DNA from: Lysobacterales bacterium
GTDB taxonomy: Bacteria; Pseudomonadota; Gammaproteobacteria; Xanthomonadales; Xanthomonadaceae
DNA: 64,000 nucleotides
Assembly: GCA_016718605.1 (NCBI GenBank)
Contig: JADKCY010000012.1
Location: 1 to 64,000, forward strand
Reading direction: 5' to 3'
The notes under the pieces were generated by a model. The model was not told where the DNA came from. It was given only the letters and a program-made list of their open reading frames with translations, and searched no databases. This document shows positions 1 through 8,976 of this stretch, one piece after another. The position numbers and the translations under genes were made by a program. How positions within the stretch are numbered: position 1 is the stretch's first letter; the number at the start of each line of letters is the position of its first letter.

Positions 1-1716
1 CTTTCCAGACGATGTTTCCGTCAAGCGTATAGGTGCCGGAACTCATGCACTGAACGCCGTCCCAGCTGCGCCTACGTCCGCCACCGGGTCATATTGACCC
101 GGCGCTCGGCATTGATCCCACGGCAGCACGGATGTCGTCGAATTCGACTTGCGCATTCGGAGTCGCCAACAGGGGACCGCGCCTTGATGTAGAACTGATC
201 GACCGCGTGCCGACTGGGAGGGTGACAGTCTTCGAGCGCTCAGCAACAGGTGCGCCCGCAGGCCCGTCTCGTACGTTCCGCTCGTTGCCCAGCGATGTCA
301 ACCGTAGCAAGACTGACGCAGACGCGTGCAGCAGCTCGCGTAGACGTACAGGCTACTTGTCCGTGCTGAGCCACTTTGCATCAAGCTGAACGCGCTCAAC
401 GCGTTCGAGGTCGATCGTCGTTTTGGGTCCAATCCCACGATTCCGTCGTAACTGTCTGCGTTAGCGTGTACGTCTCTTGACGGCGGAAACCAGAATCACC
501 GCCGACCAAGATGTTGGGTTGCCCGACCAGGCTGTCCCAAGAAACGCCAATAGTCGCTAGCACCAGGACGTGCCATCCTGTGATGGCTGCGGTGCTGCCG
601 AGTTCGCGATAACAGCAGCATCTGCCTCAAAACTACTGTTCAGCGGATACTTGAAGGAGTTGGCGTCTGTGACATCAATGATGCGCGAGACCTTGTGGAT
701 GACGCCGTCGTGTGGCTGTGTCGTCGTGTGGTTCCACCAATAACAGCGCACGTCATCGGCGGCACAGTTCGCTAGATTGGCGTCGAGCCGGTAGAAGTAA
801 ATGTAGATGCGGATCGAGCGTGCGCCGGAAATCAACGGCAGCGCAAGCGTACGATCTCGCCACGTATTGAAGGCATCGAGGGTCAGGTACCGCGTATCTG
901 TCGAGTCAATAACCGTGCCAGCCGCATCCATGATGTCCATGCTGATGCGAACAGGATCTTTAAGATCCGCTGTTTGCGCGAGCGCCACGGAGTAGAGGAA
1001 CGTAATTCTGCCAGCGTCGATGTCTGTGGCGGCAATACCGCCCGCAACAAGATCGAGGTCTTGATAAACAGAGCGAGCATCCCGTTGGACTGAGCCAACG
1101 TCCTCGGTGTATCCCGACAAGCAGTACGTTTCCAACAGCCGGCAAGAGGAGCGCAGAGCCGGGCGACGCATTTGTTCCGACGTGAACGCGGCCATATTCT
1201 CCCATGACCTTCGTCCAACCAGTGATGGCCTGCGAATATGTGCGCGCACCGTCTACCTCGAAGCTAGGGTTGATCACAGAAAACGCCGTCATCACCGCCG
1301 GATCATACTTGTATACCCAATCACCTACGCTGTAAGGGTTTCGAGCGGAGGGGTCGTACCGAACCAGCCCTTACGCATGACAAGGGCGCCGTCAGTGGGA
1401 TCGGCAAAGTTGATTTTACGAATGGTGACTTCGGCGTGCAGAAATTTTCCGGCCTTGAAGTCGCTATTGACGAAAAACTGATCCATCCAGAGCGATCGAC
1501 AAGTTCACGTTATCGATGTTCAGCGCGCTTCCGCTTGAGATTGACGACGAAGTGAACGCGATGTCACTGCGATACGTCCTACCACCGAACACGATGTCAG
1601 TGTTGTGGTCGGTCAAGTAGTACGTCTGCGTATCTTGGCGTACAATCTCGACAAGCAACGCAAGCGTTGTCACGGACTTGAACAGCCGCTGTAAGCGATG
1701 ACGAGATTGTCTTCAT
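1..1716 (-). pseudogene. DUF2163-type tail protein, multiply frameshifted, 3' end outside window
   Basis: The likely start is the ATG at 1716, opening MKTISSSLTAAV. The next frame gives a stretch with YYLTDHNTDIVFGGRTY, which resembles the N-terminus of the DUF2163 phage tail family (tail-tip assembly, also found in gene transfer agents). Coherent protein then continues in changing frames: VNSDFKAGKFLHAEVTI, NPYSVGDWVYKYDP, INPSFEVDGART, and several short pieces down to position 1. The frame changes near 1670, 1482, 1365 and 1140 and several more times below 560. Later parts look like a carbohydrate-binding or tail-fibre type domain. Either the gene is decayed or this end of the assembly carries many indels; the clean genes elsewhere favour the second. 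The family assignment is by motif reading only. Confidence 0.6.
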
Positions 1717-1798
1717 TTTCTGTGGTTCTCATTTATGAAAACGGCGAGGACGATGATCATCCCCGCCGCTATAATCAGAAGAACGATGTCTGACGGTG

Positions 1799-2127
1799 TT
1801 ACGATGACTTCTTCTTCTTGAATTGACCAGACGCCGCCTTCCACTTCTTGTAGAGGCGATCAATCTCGGCGATGTCGCCGTGACACTCAGACCACGCGTC
1901 GTAGAGCTTGACGATGTAGATGGCAGTAGCTCGACGTGAAGCGTTGGCTCCCGGAGACTTCGGAGCGCCTTGCACCGCCGGATCTCGTCGGGGAGATTCA
2001 GATCGATCTGCTGCACGGTAGGCATCGGTTGATCACAGCCGCCGCCGGGAGATCCCTTTGCGGCGAGCAGAAGGGGAGCAAGCATGAGAATGGTGATTGC
2101 GCGCTTCGTTCGGCCGAAACTGAACAT
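1799..2127 (-). CDS. o-spanin-like lysis lipoprotein (one apparent frameshift)
   Basis: The ATG at 2127 overlaps the stop of the i-spanin gene as TGATG. The first 50 or so residues contain a hydrophobic signal (ITILMLAPLLLAAKG) and a Cys soon after it (GGGCDQP), fitting an outer-membrane lipoprotein like Rz1. After DEIRRCKA the frame must shift near 1965 to continue as PKSPGANASRRATAIYIVKL and end in a Lys-rich tail at 1799. Without the shift the reading becomes low-complexity Ser/Arg and runs to 1729. With its upstream partner it would span the periplasm and fuse the two membranes in the last step of lysis. The role is inferred from position, signal and partner. Confidence 0.6.
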
Positions 2128-2507
2128 CACTTGGCCTCCATTTTCTTGAGACGTTCGAACGTCAAGGGCACTGCCGTACCGCCGACCGGTTCGTCGTCTT
2201 TCGGATCGGTCGAAGCTTTCACGTCAGCGAGGATGGCGCAGAACTTCTCCAGATCGCCGCTGCGTTCAGCGAGCCGGTTGTTGAGACCGGTGAGCGTGTC
2301 TTTGAGCAGGCCGATGTTGGTTTCAAGGACGATGACATCGTTCTTGTGATCGACCAACTGCCGTTCGAGAGCGACAATCTCGCGCCCACGGTTGTCGTAC
2401 TCGTTGACATAGTAGAGCAGACTGCCAACCATAGCGGCCAACAGTCCGGCCGCTACGAGGTTCCGCCAGCCGCCGAGGAACGTCAAGATGATCGTAAGAA
2501 TGGGCAT
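2127..2507 (-). CDS. i-spanin (Rz-like)
   Basis: The 126-residue protein has one N-terminal transmembrane segment (about residues 16-35, NLVAAGLLAAMVGSLLYYV). A long charged helical region follows, rich in heptad-like Leu/Ile positions (about 40-90), as in inner-membrane spanin subunits. The start overlaps the endolysin stop (TGATG) and its own stop overlaps the o-spanin start, so endolysin, i-spanin and o-spanin form a tightly coupled lysis cassette. The known role of this class is to link inner and outer membrane and complete lysis after the cell wall is cut. No close homologue was identified by name. Confidence 0.75.
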   Translation of the reverse strand: MPILTIILTFLGGWRNLVAAGLLAAMVGSLLYYVNEYDNRGREIVALERQLVDHKNDVIVLETNIGLLKDTLTGLNNRLAERSGDLEKFCAILADVKASTDPKDDEPVGGTAVPLTFERLKKMEAK

Positions 2508-3479
2508 CAGGTATCCTTCCGCAGATGCTCAGCGCGAATCCAGCCAGTTACTTCCTGACCATCATCATCGGTACCATAGACCAGCGCCCAATTGCCGTCA
2601 ACTTGTTTCGCTTGCAGGGCCATCCCAGGCTCGACTGGGCGTCCTTAATGTTACCATTTGGCGTTTCTCGAAGCCGCAGCCATACGCGGCTGACGTACGA
2701 TGACGGGGCTTTCTCCGGCGCTTTCTCCGGGGCTTTCTCCGGCGCTTTCTCCGGCGCTTTCTCCGGGGCTTTCTCCGGGGCTTTCTCCGGGCTTTCTCCG
2801 GCGCTTTCGGGAGTAACTTCCTCGGCGACATCGGCGCTGCGATCTTCGAGCAGCTTAGTGTACCTACGCATATTAAGCATTGGTCCGGTGTCGGTTTTCC
2901 ATCCGCGAGTATCGATTTCTTCGTGGGTTACAATATGCTTGATCGTCGGGTATGCCCGAGCAGCGCGGCGACCAACTCATCGAGCTTATCCAGCCGCGCC
3001 GGATAGTACGGTTCCCACGCGTAGGTGCCTTTAGCGAGGCGCGGATGATACATGGTGCCAGCCACCAGGAGGTGAGAACGTGGTGGGTCATTGCTAACAA
3101 AACGTCCATCAGGCTTAATCTCCTGACTGTATTGATCAAGATAGTTGCCGTTTGACAGCTTCTTGACCCAGCCAGCGTTGCAGATCTCGACGCCGATGAA
3201 CGAATTGTTGAGTCCCGTGAAGCCCTTATACTTAGACGGCCCAGCATGCCAAGCGACACGATCACATGGGATAATTTGAATAAGTTCTCCGTCGCGACCG
3301 AGGACAAATTGGACCGAAGCCTTGCGATCCGACGTAGACAGCGTCGCGACATCGCCCTGCGTCGTCCAGCCCGCTGTGTAGTGCAGGACAATGCCCTTCG
3401 GCACCATGTCGCCGCCCATCTTGTTCGTCTTGACGCGACGAACGCCTTCGACCCATCCATTCTTAATTTTCAGTGTCAT
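2507..3479 (-). CDS. modular endolysin: amidase_2, PEKA linker, SH3 domain (two apparent frameshifts)
   Basis: The N-terminal part (MTLKIKNGWVEGV...) is an N-acetylmuramoyl-L-alanine amidase of the amidase_2 type. GIVLHYTAGW carries the first zinc His, VAWHAGPSKYKG follows, and after a frame change near 2965 HIVTHEEIDTRGWKTDTGP gives the second His and the Lys/Asp-Pro-Gly-like end of the fold. About seven PEKA repeats then form a linker. A last part (ETPNGNIKDA, frame change near 2630, then VEPGMALQAK and GNWALVYGTDDDGQEVTGWI) looks like a bacterial SH3 wall-binding domain. The enzyme cuts the amide bond between muramic acid and the stem peptide. The start overlaps the preceding HNH stop as TAATG, with GGAGG upstream. 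Frame breaks may be sequencing errors. Confidence 0.72.
2705..2803 (-). repeat. tandem PEKA-coding repeat in endolysin
   Basis: A 12-bp unit reading ggcgctttctcc or ggggctttctcc on the plus strand is repeated about seven times and codes Pro-Glu-Lys-Ala on the minus strand. It forms a charged flexible linker between the amidase and SH3 domains. One unit is shortened by three bases, as expected for slippage within a tandem repeat. Confidence 0.85.
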
Positions 3480-4050
3480 TAGAATCCTCCCTTGGTGTCA
3501 TCTACGTTGACGGCTGAAGCCGCGCAAAAGTCGGCGATCAGGCGAAGCTCATGTGGCGTCGCGTTGTTTTTGAGGGCGTTTGCCCTGAATGACATAACCA
3601 GGACGTTTCCACGAACGTACCCCAACGCAGGGACAAGGCGATCGAGGCTTGGAGAGTTTTGTCCCCATTTTTTGTTTGACCAAACTAACTCAATTCCCAA
3701 TACCGGGCACACCAGCGGTGCACCAATATCGTCGATGGTTAGGTTGAATGGGAGGTCTTTGTCTCTAGCGCGGGCCATTGCTTTACGAAGCATCTCCTTA
3801 CGCGCAAATAAAATACAATCTGATGCGCGGGCCGCTTCGCGCGACACCCGATCGCTCTCCCGCTTCTTTTCAGGATTTGCTGCGCGCCACGCCCGTACGC
3901 GCTCCCTCTCTTTTTCAGAATTTGCTGCGTACCGCGCCCGTTTGCGCTCCCGCTTCTTTTCAGGATTTGCTGCGTATCGCGCTCGGTCGCGCTCCGCCTG
4001 CGGGCCTTGCGCGCTTCTTCAATAGCATCGGTGTCAACATCTTGTGTCAT
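3479..4050 (-). CDS. HNH-type homing endonuclease, paralogue 1 (one apparent frameshift)
   Basis: The C-terminal 120 residues share a pattern with the neighbouring gene: a CPVLGIEL motif, then SPSLDRLVPALGYVRGNV and FRANALKNNAT. This is an arrangement seen in phage HNH / endonuclease VII-like proteins. Upstream the reading contains three near-copies of a 14- to 15-residue segment beginning YAANPEKKRER, typical of DNA-binding linkers in such proteins. To join the start at 4050 (MTQDVDTDAIEE) to these repeats the frame must change near 3995; without it translation could begin at 3847. The ATG overlaps the stop of paralogue 2 (ATGA). The likely role is a selfish nuclease that spreads by cutting sites lacking it; the target is unknown. 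Confidence 0.6.
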
Positions 4051-4412
4051 GGTTTATCATTCTTCGATACGTAGACGCAAATCTGTGCCAGTTGTGTCAG
4101 TGTTGCGCCTTGTTTCATCCTATTAGCAAGCACAGATATGACCTGTACGTTACCTTTAACGTATCCTAGATCATTGACGACCCGATCTAGCGACGGAGAA
4201 TTATCTCCTGCCGAGATGCGGGAAGCCCAGTCTAGCTCAATTCCAAGCGCCGGACAATGCGTCGGCGCTGGAATATCGTCCAACACAAGATTGTGTGGTA
4301 GGCCCTTTTTGAAAGCGCGCCTCTTTGAGTCATTCAACATCCGGCGTCGTTTCAGTAACACCGGATCTCTCAGGTGCAACATTTCACGATACCTGACGTG
4401 TCTGGAACTCAT
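4047..4412 (-). CDS. HNH-type endonuclease, paralogue 2
   Basis: The 121-residue protein resembles the downstream gene: CPALGIELDW, SPSLDRVVNDLGYVKGNVQV and LANRMKQGATLTQL match CPVLGIEL, SPSLDRLV-GYVRGNV and RANALKNNAT there. The conserved Cys, Asp-Arg and Asn positions are those of small phage HNH-like nucleases. It is coupled to dUTPase upstream (ATGA overlap) and to paralogue 1 downstream, so the pair probably arose by local duplication. Whether either copy is active cannot be told from sequence. Confidence 0.6.
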   Translation of the reverse strand: MSSRHVRYREMLHLRDPVLLKRRRMLNDSKRRAFKKGLPHNLVLDDIPAPTHCPALGIELDWASRISAGDNSPSLDRVVNDLGYVKGNVQVISVLANRMKQGATLTQLAQICVYVSKNDKP

Positions 4413-4855
4413 CGGCAGCCCGTCGAGCCAAACCCTCCGACACCGCGTCTAGTATCATCAAGCGCGCCAACTTGAACAACATCAGCGCGATCGGCGCGCT
4501 CGAAGATCAATTGAGCAATCCGATCACCGTGATTGATGTTGACGATATCCTGACCGAGGTTGATCAGAATAGCGGCAATAACTCCGCGATAGTCAGGATC
4601 GATGACGCCGGCCAGAACATCGAGCCCATTCTTGAACGCCAACCCGCTACGTGGTGCTACCCGCCCATAGTGTGTCGCCGGAATCGCAACCCGAATACCT
4701 GTTGACACGGCCTTCCGATCACCAGGAAACAGACGGACGTAGTCGTCTCCTGTGTTGTTGACGATGCAGGCGAATAGATCAAGACCGATCGCGCCGTCAG
4801 ATGAGTAGACAGGCGAAATCGCGCCCGCTTCGAGCGTATACTGTACCTTAAGCAT
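4409..4855 (-). CDS. dut: dUTPase
   Basis: This is a complete trimeric-type dUTP diphosphatase of 148 residues. Motif 1 is SSDGAIGLDLFA, motif 2 is GRVAPRSGLAFK, motif 3 is AGVIDPDYRGVI, motif 4 is HGDRIAQLIFER, and the Gly-rich C-terminal motif 5 is RRGVGGFGSTG. It hydrolyses dUTP to dUMP and pyrophosphate, keeping uracil out of phage DNA and feeding dTMP synthesis. It lies next to ribonucleotide reductase, forming a nucleotide-supply group with the other hydrolases of this arm. Confidence 0.95.
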   Translation of the reverse strand: MLKVQYTLEAGAISPVYSSDGAIGLDLFACIVNNTGDDYVRLFPGDRKAVSTGIRVAIPATHYGRVAPRSGLAFKNGLDVLAGVIDPDYRGVIAAILINLGQDIVNINHGDRIAQLIFERADRADVVQVGALDDTRRGVGGFGSTGCR

Positions 4856-4869
4856 GCGTCGCGCCTTGC

Positions 4870-5001
4870 TTACTTGTTTCGGAAGATGGCCGACTTGACG
4901 CGCTCGACGAGAAGCCGAGCGGCCATGTTGACAGCCTCGTAGTGCGTGGCGTAGTAGAATCCGGCGCCGCTTGCCACGATGGCAACAATAATCGTCGTCA
5001 T
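4870..5001 (-). CDS. small single-span membrane protein (43 aa)
   Basis: A short frame, MTTIIVAIVASGAGFYYATH and onward, ends RNK. It has a good ribosome site (ggagaa) about 6 bases before the ATG. The first 18 residues are hydrophobic and could span the membrane; the rest is amphipathic and basic. It sits between the ribonucleotide reductase and dUTPase genes. Function unknown. Confidence 0.6.
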   Translation of the reverse strand: MTTIIVAIVASGAGFYYATHYEAVNMAARLLVERVKSAIFRNK

Positions 5002-5028
5002 GGTGTTCTCCTTAACTTGTTGTCGGGT

Positions 5029-5057
5029 ACACTAGAAGTTAACGGCCGGCTTGTCAA
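5029..5057 (-). promoter_or_regulatory. candidate sigma70-like promoter before small gene and dut
   Basis: On the minus strand TTGACA (5057-5052), 17 bases, then TAGTGT. The -35 is perfect and the -10 matches three of six. It would drive the 43-aa gene, dut and the HNH genes. It lies just after the ribonucleotide reductase stop. Confidence 0.4.
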
Positions 5058-5074
5058 CACGATCGGAAGAAGAT

Positions 5075-8000
5075 TTACCTGATCGGGCAGGCCCCACCAG
5101 TGCATTCGCCAGTATCGAGCATGTCAGCCGCAGCAACATCAGTCAGATTGACCGGGAGCAGCGTAGATACATATTCTCTATACGTTTCTTTCGACACAGG
5201 CGTTTGAGGCAAATAAGGATACCCCAAATCTTTAGCAGTCTTCGTCGGATTGGCCCTGTAGATGAATGATACACCAACGTAGCTGTCCCAATTCTCAATC
5301 AACCAATCAATAATCGCCGGGACTTCTTCAGGATCGTACGAGACAGTTATAGAGGCGTTGGTCTGGCAGTAGTTATCCATGATAAGTTTATAGCGATCGA
5401 GTTGCTGCACCGCTGTTTCTAGATTTACTTCAAGATCGCCATCACGATCAAAAGCGATGTGCTCATACGCGACAGGCAAAACGACAAGCACACCTGTCGG
5501 ATCGTACGGATCGGGTTCAATCTTGTAGTTTGCTACGCGCAACTTTTCAACCAGCGGATCATGCACAGTGAAACGAATGCGGTTGAAGATATACTTGGCG
5601 AGCGGCTTATGTATTCCTTCGGCAACTTCTCCGTGCTCATTCGTGCCAAACACTTTTGATGCGGTGTTGTGGGACGTAGCGCAACCGTACGCGACATACT
5701 CGTTGCCGTCCGGCACCGAAATGTCAGCAGTCATGTTGGTTCCCACAGATTGGACGCCATCGACGCGTACAGCATACGCACGATTCCACGTCCGAACCGG
5801 GTGATGTTTGAGTTTGTTGCTCAAACGCCATAATGCCTCGACGGCTTCTGGCGTCGAATGTGCGCCGAGCGTACACAAATAGATGCACTTATGCTTTTGT
5901 AGGTTCTGTCCTTTTGTGTTAGGACTGCGCCCAAACGCGAGCCCCACCGCCCAAGCAATCTGCTGAAAGTCTTTGGTGAACGCATCGTCAGACTGTGTGA
6001 AGATGACAGAACGTGCGCGCTTGTTGTAGCATCCGTCACTGTCGGTAAGACCGGCAACGAACGCAATAATATGCTCGGCGGCGCCATACCTTATGGCGCG
6101 CGGAACACCAACCGAAACATCTTTCATCAAGTCGTTGGCGAGCATCCATCTCCACAGACCGGCTGAGCCGACCTCAAGCGCAAACGCCTTCCGGTCCGAC
6201 AGCTTTTTTACTTCTGCACAGCTATCGAGCCCAAAGACATCGACTAATACGTTTCTTGCGCGAATAAGATTTTCCTCATTCGCATCAACAAAGCGGATTC
6301 GGTACTTAGACTCAGACTGCGCCCCGTCCCCGAACATATATCCGATGAACCACGCAAGTTCGCTGGTCATTTCACTTGGTTGATTTATGGTCCGCGTCTT
6401 ATCCCCGTGCGGGTTCAGCCTATACTTGTTAAGCGTCTTGAACGCGTACGGTGTCTCATTTTTGTACAAACCGGCGACCACAGATAGTTCATCCCCAACC
6501 TGCAAGTCTTTAGTCGCGCGCCATTCGCCGGAAGCCAGCCGCCATTTATGCCCTGCGGTGCCGTGGATCGGAAGATTATAAGTAGTCTTGACTTTGTACA
6601 ACTCATCGACACCGTTGTCGAACGTCTTATCCACGCTCGTTACTGATCCGTCAACACGGACCACGCTGTCACACGTGTCCGCCCATACGACTCCGTCAGG
6701 ATGTTCCTCAAGCATCTCATGAATACGCTTAATGCCTGTCGGTGTAATGATATTTGCCCAAATAGGAAGACATCCGCTAGGCTTCACCGTGGTGACGTGC
6801 TTCGCGCGGGGCATGTGTAGTTCGTCTGCCATACTATTTGCGCCGCTAATTGCAGCGTCTTTAAGTGCCTCCCACGCCTGAGCTTCGTTCTGGTGTTCCC
6901 ACGCGACGGCGCCAGTCACGCCGACACCACACAGATGCAGGAATTGATTATTCTGATGCCATGACTCTTGCAAAATTCCATCACGAAAATCTACACAGGT
7001 CGCGCGGTAGTTTGCGCGCGAGATCAGATAGTGAGCCCGATGCAGACCTTCCTCGTCGCCGTTGAACGGAACAAGGTTTGTCTCAACGAGACAGCAAAAG
7101 CCGCGATCCGGCAAGAGCTGCTCCGCACAAGGATTAAACGTATGACAATACGGTGCCCGGCGCTGAGCCTCAACCATGTTAATAAATCCGGGCTCAGACC
7201 CTCCGGCGTCTTCCATCAAACGAAACACATTTTTAAGTTCATATCTGGTCGGCTTCCGAGTGAACAACAAGCTGTTGTTCGACATGGAGCGCTGCTCGTT
7301 TCCTGTTAGCCAGTAGTTGTTTTTTGCTGTGGCAAATGCCTTCCATTCTGGTTCTCCGTGGGCTACAAACGCGATCTGCGCAGAGCGCCGAGAAGATAAG
7401 ATCATCCCGAGCCAGTTCATAATATCGAGAATATCAATCCGCGTTAGAAGTTGTCCGACGCGGTTATTCATGATCTCGGCAATAGCACCGTAAGCGCGCG
7501 CGATTTGTGCGTCACCACTGCTAATCCACCCGTAATTACGCAGCCGCCCACCAGCGCCACGAACTTCTGAAAAGTCGATGATCAGTTTCTTTGCTGGGTA
7601 CTTACCAGCCAGGAGCTTGCCGACGCTCTTTGCCCAAGCGTGGGCTGAGTCTCCGATACCGATAGTCCACACGCCCGTGGTGCGGTCATACGTCTCTATA
7701 TTTGTTTCCCTACCCTTCTGCTCGCGTGTCCGTTCTGAACGCACAACTTCAACATCCATCACGGTTGTGAAGCCGTTCAGAGAACCGACAATAGGGCGAA
7801 AGCCGACGCCACAGCCCTGAAGCAGTAACCACAGGGCATCCACAATGTCGTGGACACTCCGTACTTCCATTCCAGCGCAGTTGAACCCGGTACTCTCGAC
7901 GACCTGCGTGATTGGCATCCCGCCAAGCCACCTAGCGCGACCCGAAAATGTCACCTTACGGTCGAGAAATAGTTCCCGAAGTTCAGCCAATTCGGCTTCT

Positions 8001-8206
8001 TCAGTGTCGGTAAGCGAAACAAGAACCCACCCGCCGTCAGAGCGAGACATGCCTGCCTTCGCCCGCTCCCACAGCCAACGCTGGTGGCCGATGACCCGTT
8101 CAGTGGCCTGTTCCGGTGTTTCGAAAACAGTACCTTGATCATCGAGCGGACGAAGGTAGGTCCGCGCCTCAATAATCGAGGCACGGATAGAGGGTTCTGC
8201 GCGCAT
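5075..8206 (-). CDS. nrdJ: adenosylcobalamin-dependent (class II) ribonucleotide reductase with intein
   Basis: The 1043-residue frame contains a 369-residue intein (residues 479-847), leaving a 674-residue enzyme, close to the length of single-chain class II reductases. Active-site features are a Cys in STGFNCAG (110), NPCAEQ with the thiyl-radical Cys360 and Glu362, the partner Cys371, and the C-terminal redox pair in ECTGGACPIR (1035 and 1040). It reduces ribonucleotides to deoxyribonucleotides using a B12 radical and thioredoxin-type reductants, so the host must take up or make cobalamin. The first extein residue after the intein is Thr, restoring the loop VKPSG-TASKV. A palindromic promoter lies upstream. 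Confidence 0.93.
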   Translation of the reverse strand: MRAEPSIRASIIEARTYLRPLDDQGTVFETPEQATERVIGHQRWLWERAKAGMSRSDGGWVLVSLTDTEEAELAELRELFLDRKVTFSGRARWLGGMPITQVVESTGFNCAGMEVRSVHDIVDALWLLLQGCGVGFRPIVGSLNGFTTVMDVEVVRSERTREQKGRETNIETYDRTTGVWTIGIGDSAHAWAKSVGKLLAGKYPAKKLIIDFSEVRGAGGRLRNYGWISSGDAQIARAYGAIAEIMNNRVGQLLTRIDILDIMNWLGMILSSRRSAQIAFVAHGEPEWKAFATAKNNYWLTGNEQRSMSNNSLLFTRKPTRYELKNVFRLMEDAGGSEPGFINMVEAQRRAPYCHTFNPCAEQLLPDRGFCCLVETNLVPFNGDEEGLHRAHYLISRANYRATCVDFRDGILQESWHQNNQFLHLCGVGVTGAVAWEHQNEAQAWEALKDAAISGANSMADELHMPRAKHVTTVKPSGCLPIWANIITPTGIKRIHEMLEEHPDGVVWADTCDSVVRVDGSVTSVDKTFDNGVDELYKVKTTYNLPIHGTAGHKWRLASGEWRATKDLQVGDELSVVAGLYKNETPYAFKTLNKYRLNPHGDKTRTINQPSEMTSELAWFIGYMFGDGAQSESKYRIRFVDANEENLIRARNVLVDVFGLDSCAEVKKLSDRKAFALEVGSAGLWRWMLANDLMKDVSVGVPRAIRYGAAEHIIAFVAGLTDSDGCYNKRARSVIFTQSDDAFTKDFQQIAWAVGLAFGRSPNTKGQNLQKHKCIYLCTLGAHSTPEAVEALWRLSNKLKHHPVRTWNRAYAVRVDGVQSVGTNMTADISVPDGNEYVAYGCATSHNTASKVFGTNEHGEVAEGIHKPLAKYIFNRIRFTVHDPLVEKLRVANYKIEPDPYDPTGVLVVLPVAYEHIAFDRDGDLEVNLETAVQQLDRYKLIMDNYCQTNASITVSYDPEEVPAIIDWLIENWDSYVGVSFIYRANPTKTAKDLGYPYLPQTPVSKETYREYVSTLLPVNLTDVAAADMLDTGECTGGACPIR
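5666..6772 (-). mobile_element. intein with LAGLIDADG endonuclease in NrdJ
   Basis: The intein starts at a Cys after VKPSG and ends with SHN before Thr. The N-terminal splicing block reads CLPIWANIITPTGIKRIHEM and a later block IHGTAGHKW holds the block-B His. Two dodecapeptide-like motifs, LAWFIGYMFGDGA and VAGLTDSDGCY, mark a LAGLIDADG homing endonuclease. The C-terminal block ends YVAYGCATSHN. The insertion point is the classic ribonucleotide reductase site next to a phosphate-binding loop. All splicing residues look intact. Confidence 0.92.
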
Positions 8207-8242
8207 TGTTGCTGCCTTGTTGTGGTGGAGAGACGAGGAGTG

Positions 8243-8271
8243 ACGTTAGTGTAGTTGACGCGCCGCGTCAA
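8243..8271 (-). promoter_or_regulatory. candidate nrdJ promoter with overlapping palindromic operator
   Basis: On the minus strand TTGACG, 17 bases, TAACGT. The -35 is part of a perfect 17-bp palindrome, TTGACGCGGCGCGTCAA, at 8255-8271, so a dimeric repressor bound there would block polymerase. The palindrome also overlaps the stop codon of the upstream gene. Confidence 0.4.
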
Positions 8272-8588
8272 TCACCAACGACAGATAGCGCCGGACGTTC
8301 TGCCATCACCTTCTCGATGGCGGAAATGTCGTCAGCCACGTCGCCAGGGAGATCATCATCGGACATCTTCGCCGCCGAATCGAGCACCACGTTCATGTGG
8401 CGCGCGTAGAGAAGATCGACGAGTTCGTTGTGCCGGCCGCTGGTGAGTTCCTGGATCGCCAGGGCGACGATCAGCGCGGGCGGGACAGGCCCGCCGAGTT
8501 CCATGCCAGACACGGTGTATTCGGAACACACGACGGTTGCCGAATTGCTATCGGCGCCGCCCTCGACGACGAAAGTGAACTTTGACAT
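8268..8588 (-). CDS. hypothetical protein, possible paralogue of the next gene
   Basis: The 106-residue acidic protein opens MSKFTFVVEGGADSNS. I do not recognise a family. It loosely resembles the gene at 8625-8891: both open with M-x-K-x-T-x-V-V, have a middle hydrophobic helix with Ala-Leu and an ELV-x-x-x-Y segment, and end in an acidic tail. The ribosome site aaggag precedes the ATG. It is in the same transcription unit as nrdJ, just upstream. Confidence 0.6.
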   Translation of the reverse strand: MSKFTFVVEGGADSNSATVVCSEYTVSGMELGGPVPPALIVALAIQELTSGRHNELVDLLYARHMNVVLDSAAKMSDDDLPGDVADDISAIEKVMAERPALSVVGD

Positions 8589-8601
8589 TGTAGACTCCTT
8601 T

Positions 8602-8613
8602 CAGTGCGCTGTT
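8602..8613 (-). promoter_or_regulatory. dyad motif ACAGCGCACTG between two small genes
   Basis: This is the only clear copy in the left arm of the 11-12 bp dyad that recurs between 29 and 41 kb. It sits just upstream of the ribosome site of the gene ending at 8268. Confidence 0.35.
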
Positions 8614-8624
8614 AGCGCCGTTGA

Positions 8625-8891
8625 TTACTGCGCTGCGGCGGTGGTGGACTCGTCGGCCGAACCATCGACGACGAAGCCGACCTTCTCCATCTCGCTCTCC
8701 AGCGTCGTGGTGTACTGCACGTAGAACATCTCGACCAACTCAGGCTGTGCCGCGAGTGCGTCAACGACGACGGCCAACATGCCGGCCGGCGTGATCGGAT
8801 CCGTCAGAGCGGTAACCGGGAAGACCTTCGTGCGAACAACATCGACGGTGCCGTCCGTGGTATCCGAGATGACGACAGTGAGTTTGGCCAT
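8625..8891 (-). CDS. hypothetical protein
   Basis: The 88-residue acidic protein opens MAKLTVVISDTTDGTVDVV and has the segment QPELVEMFYVQY. No family was recognised. It has a ribosome site (aaagga) and weak similarity to its downstream neighbour, suggesting a tandem duplication. It lies between the MazZ-like gene and nrdJ. Confidence 0.6.
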   Translation of the reverse strand: MAKLTVVISDTTDGTVDVVRTKVFPVTALTDPITPAGMLAVVVDALAAQPELVEMFYVQYTTTLESEMEKVGFVVDGSADESTTAAAQ

Positions 8892-8976
8892 TGTAAACGT
8901 CCTTTCAAAGAGTTGAGAGACTGGATCTTATGCGTTTTCAGTGTTGCAGAACTTAATACCGCAAGCAACCAGAAGC

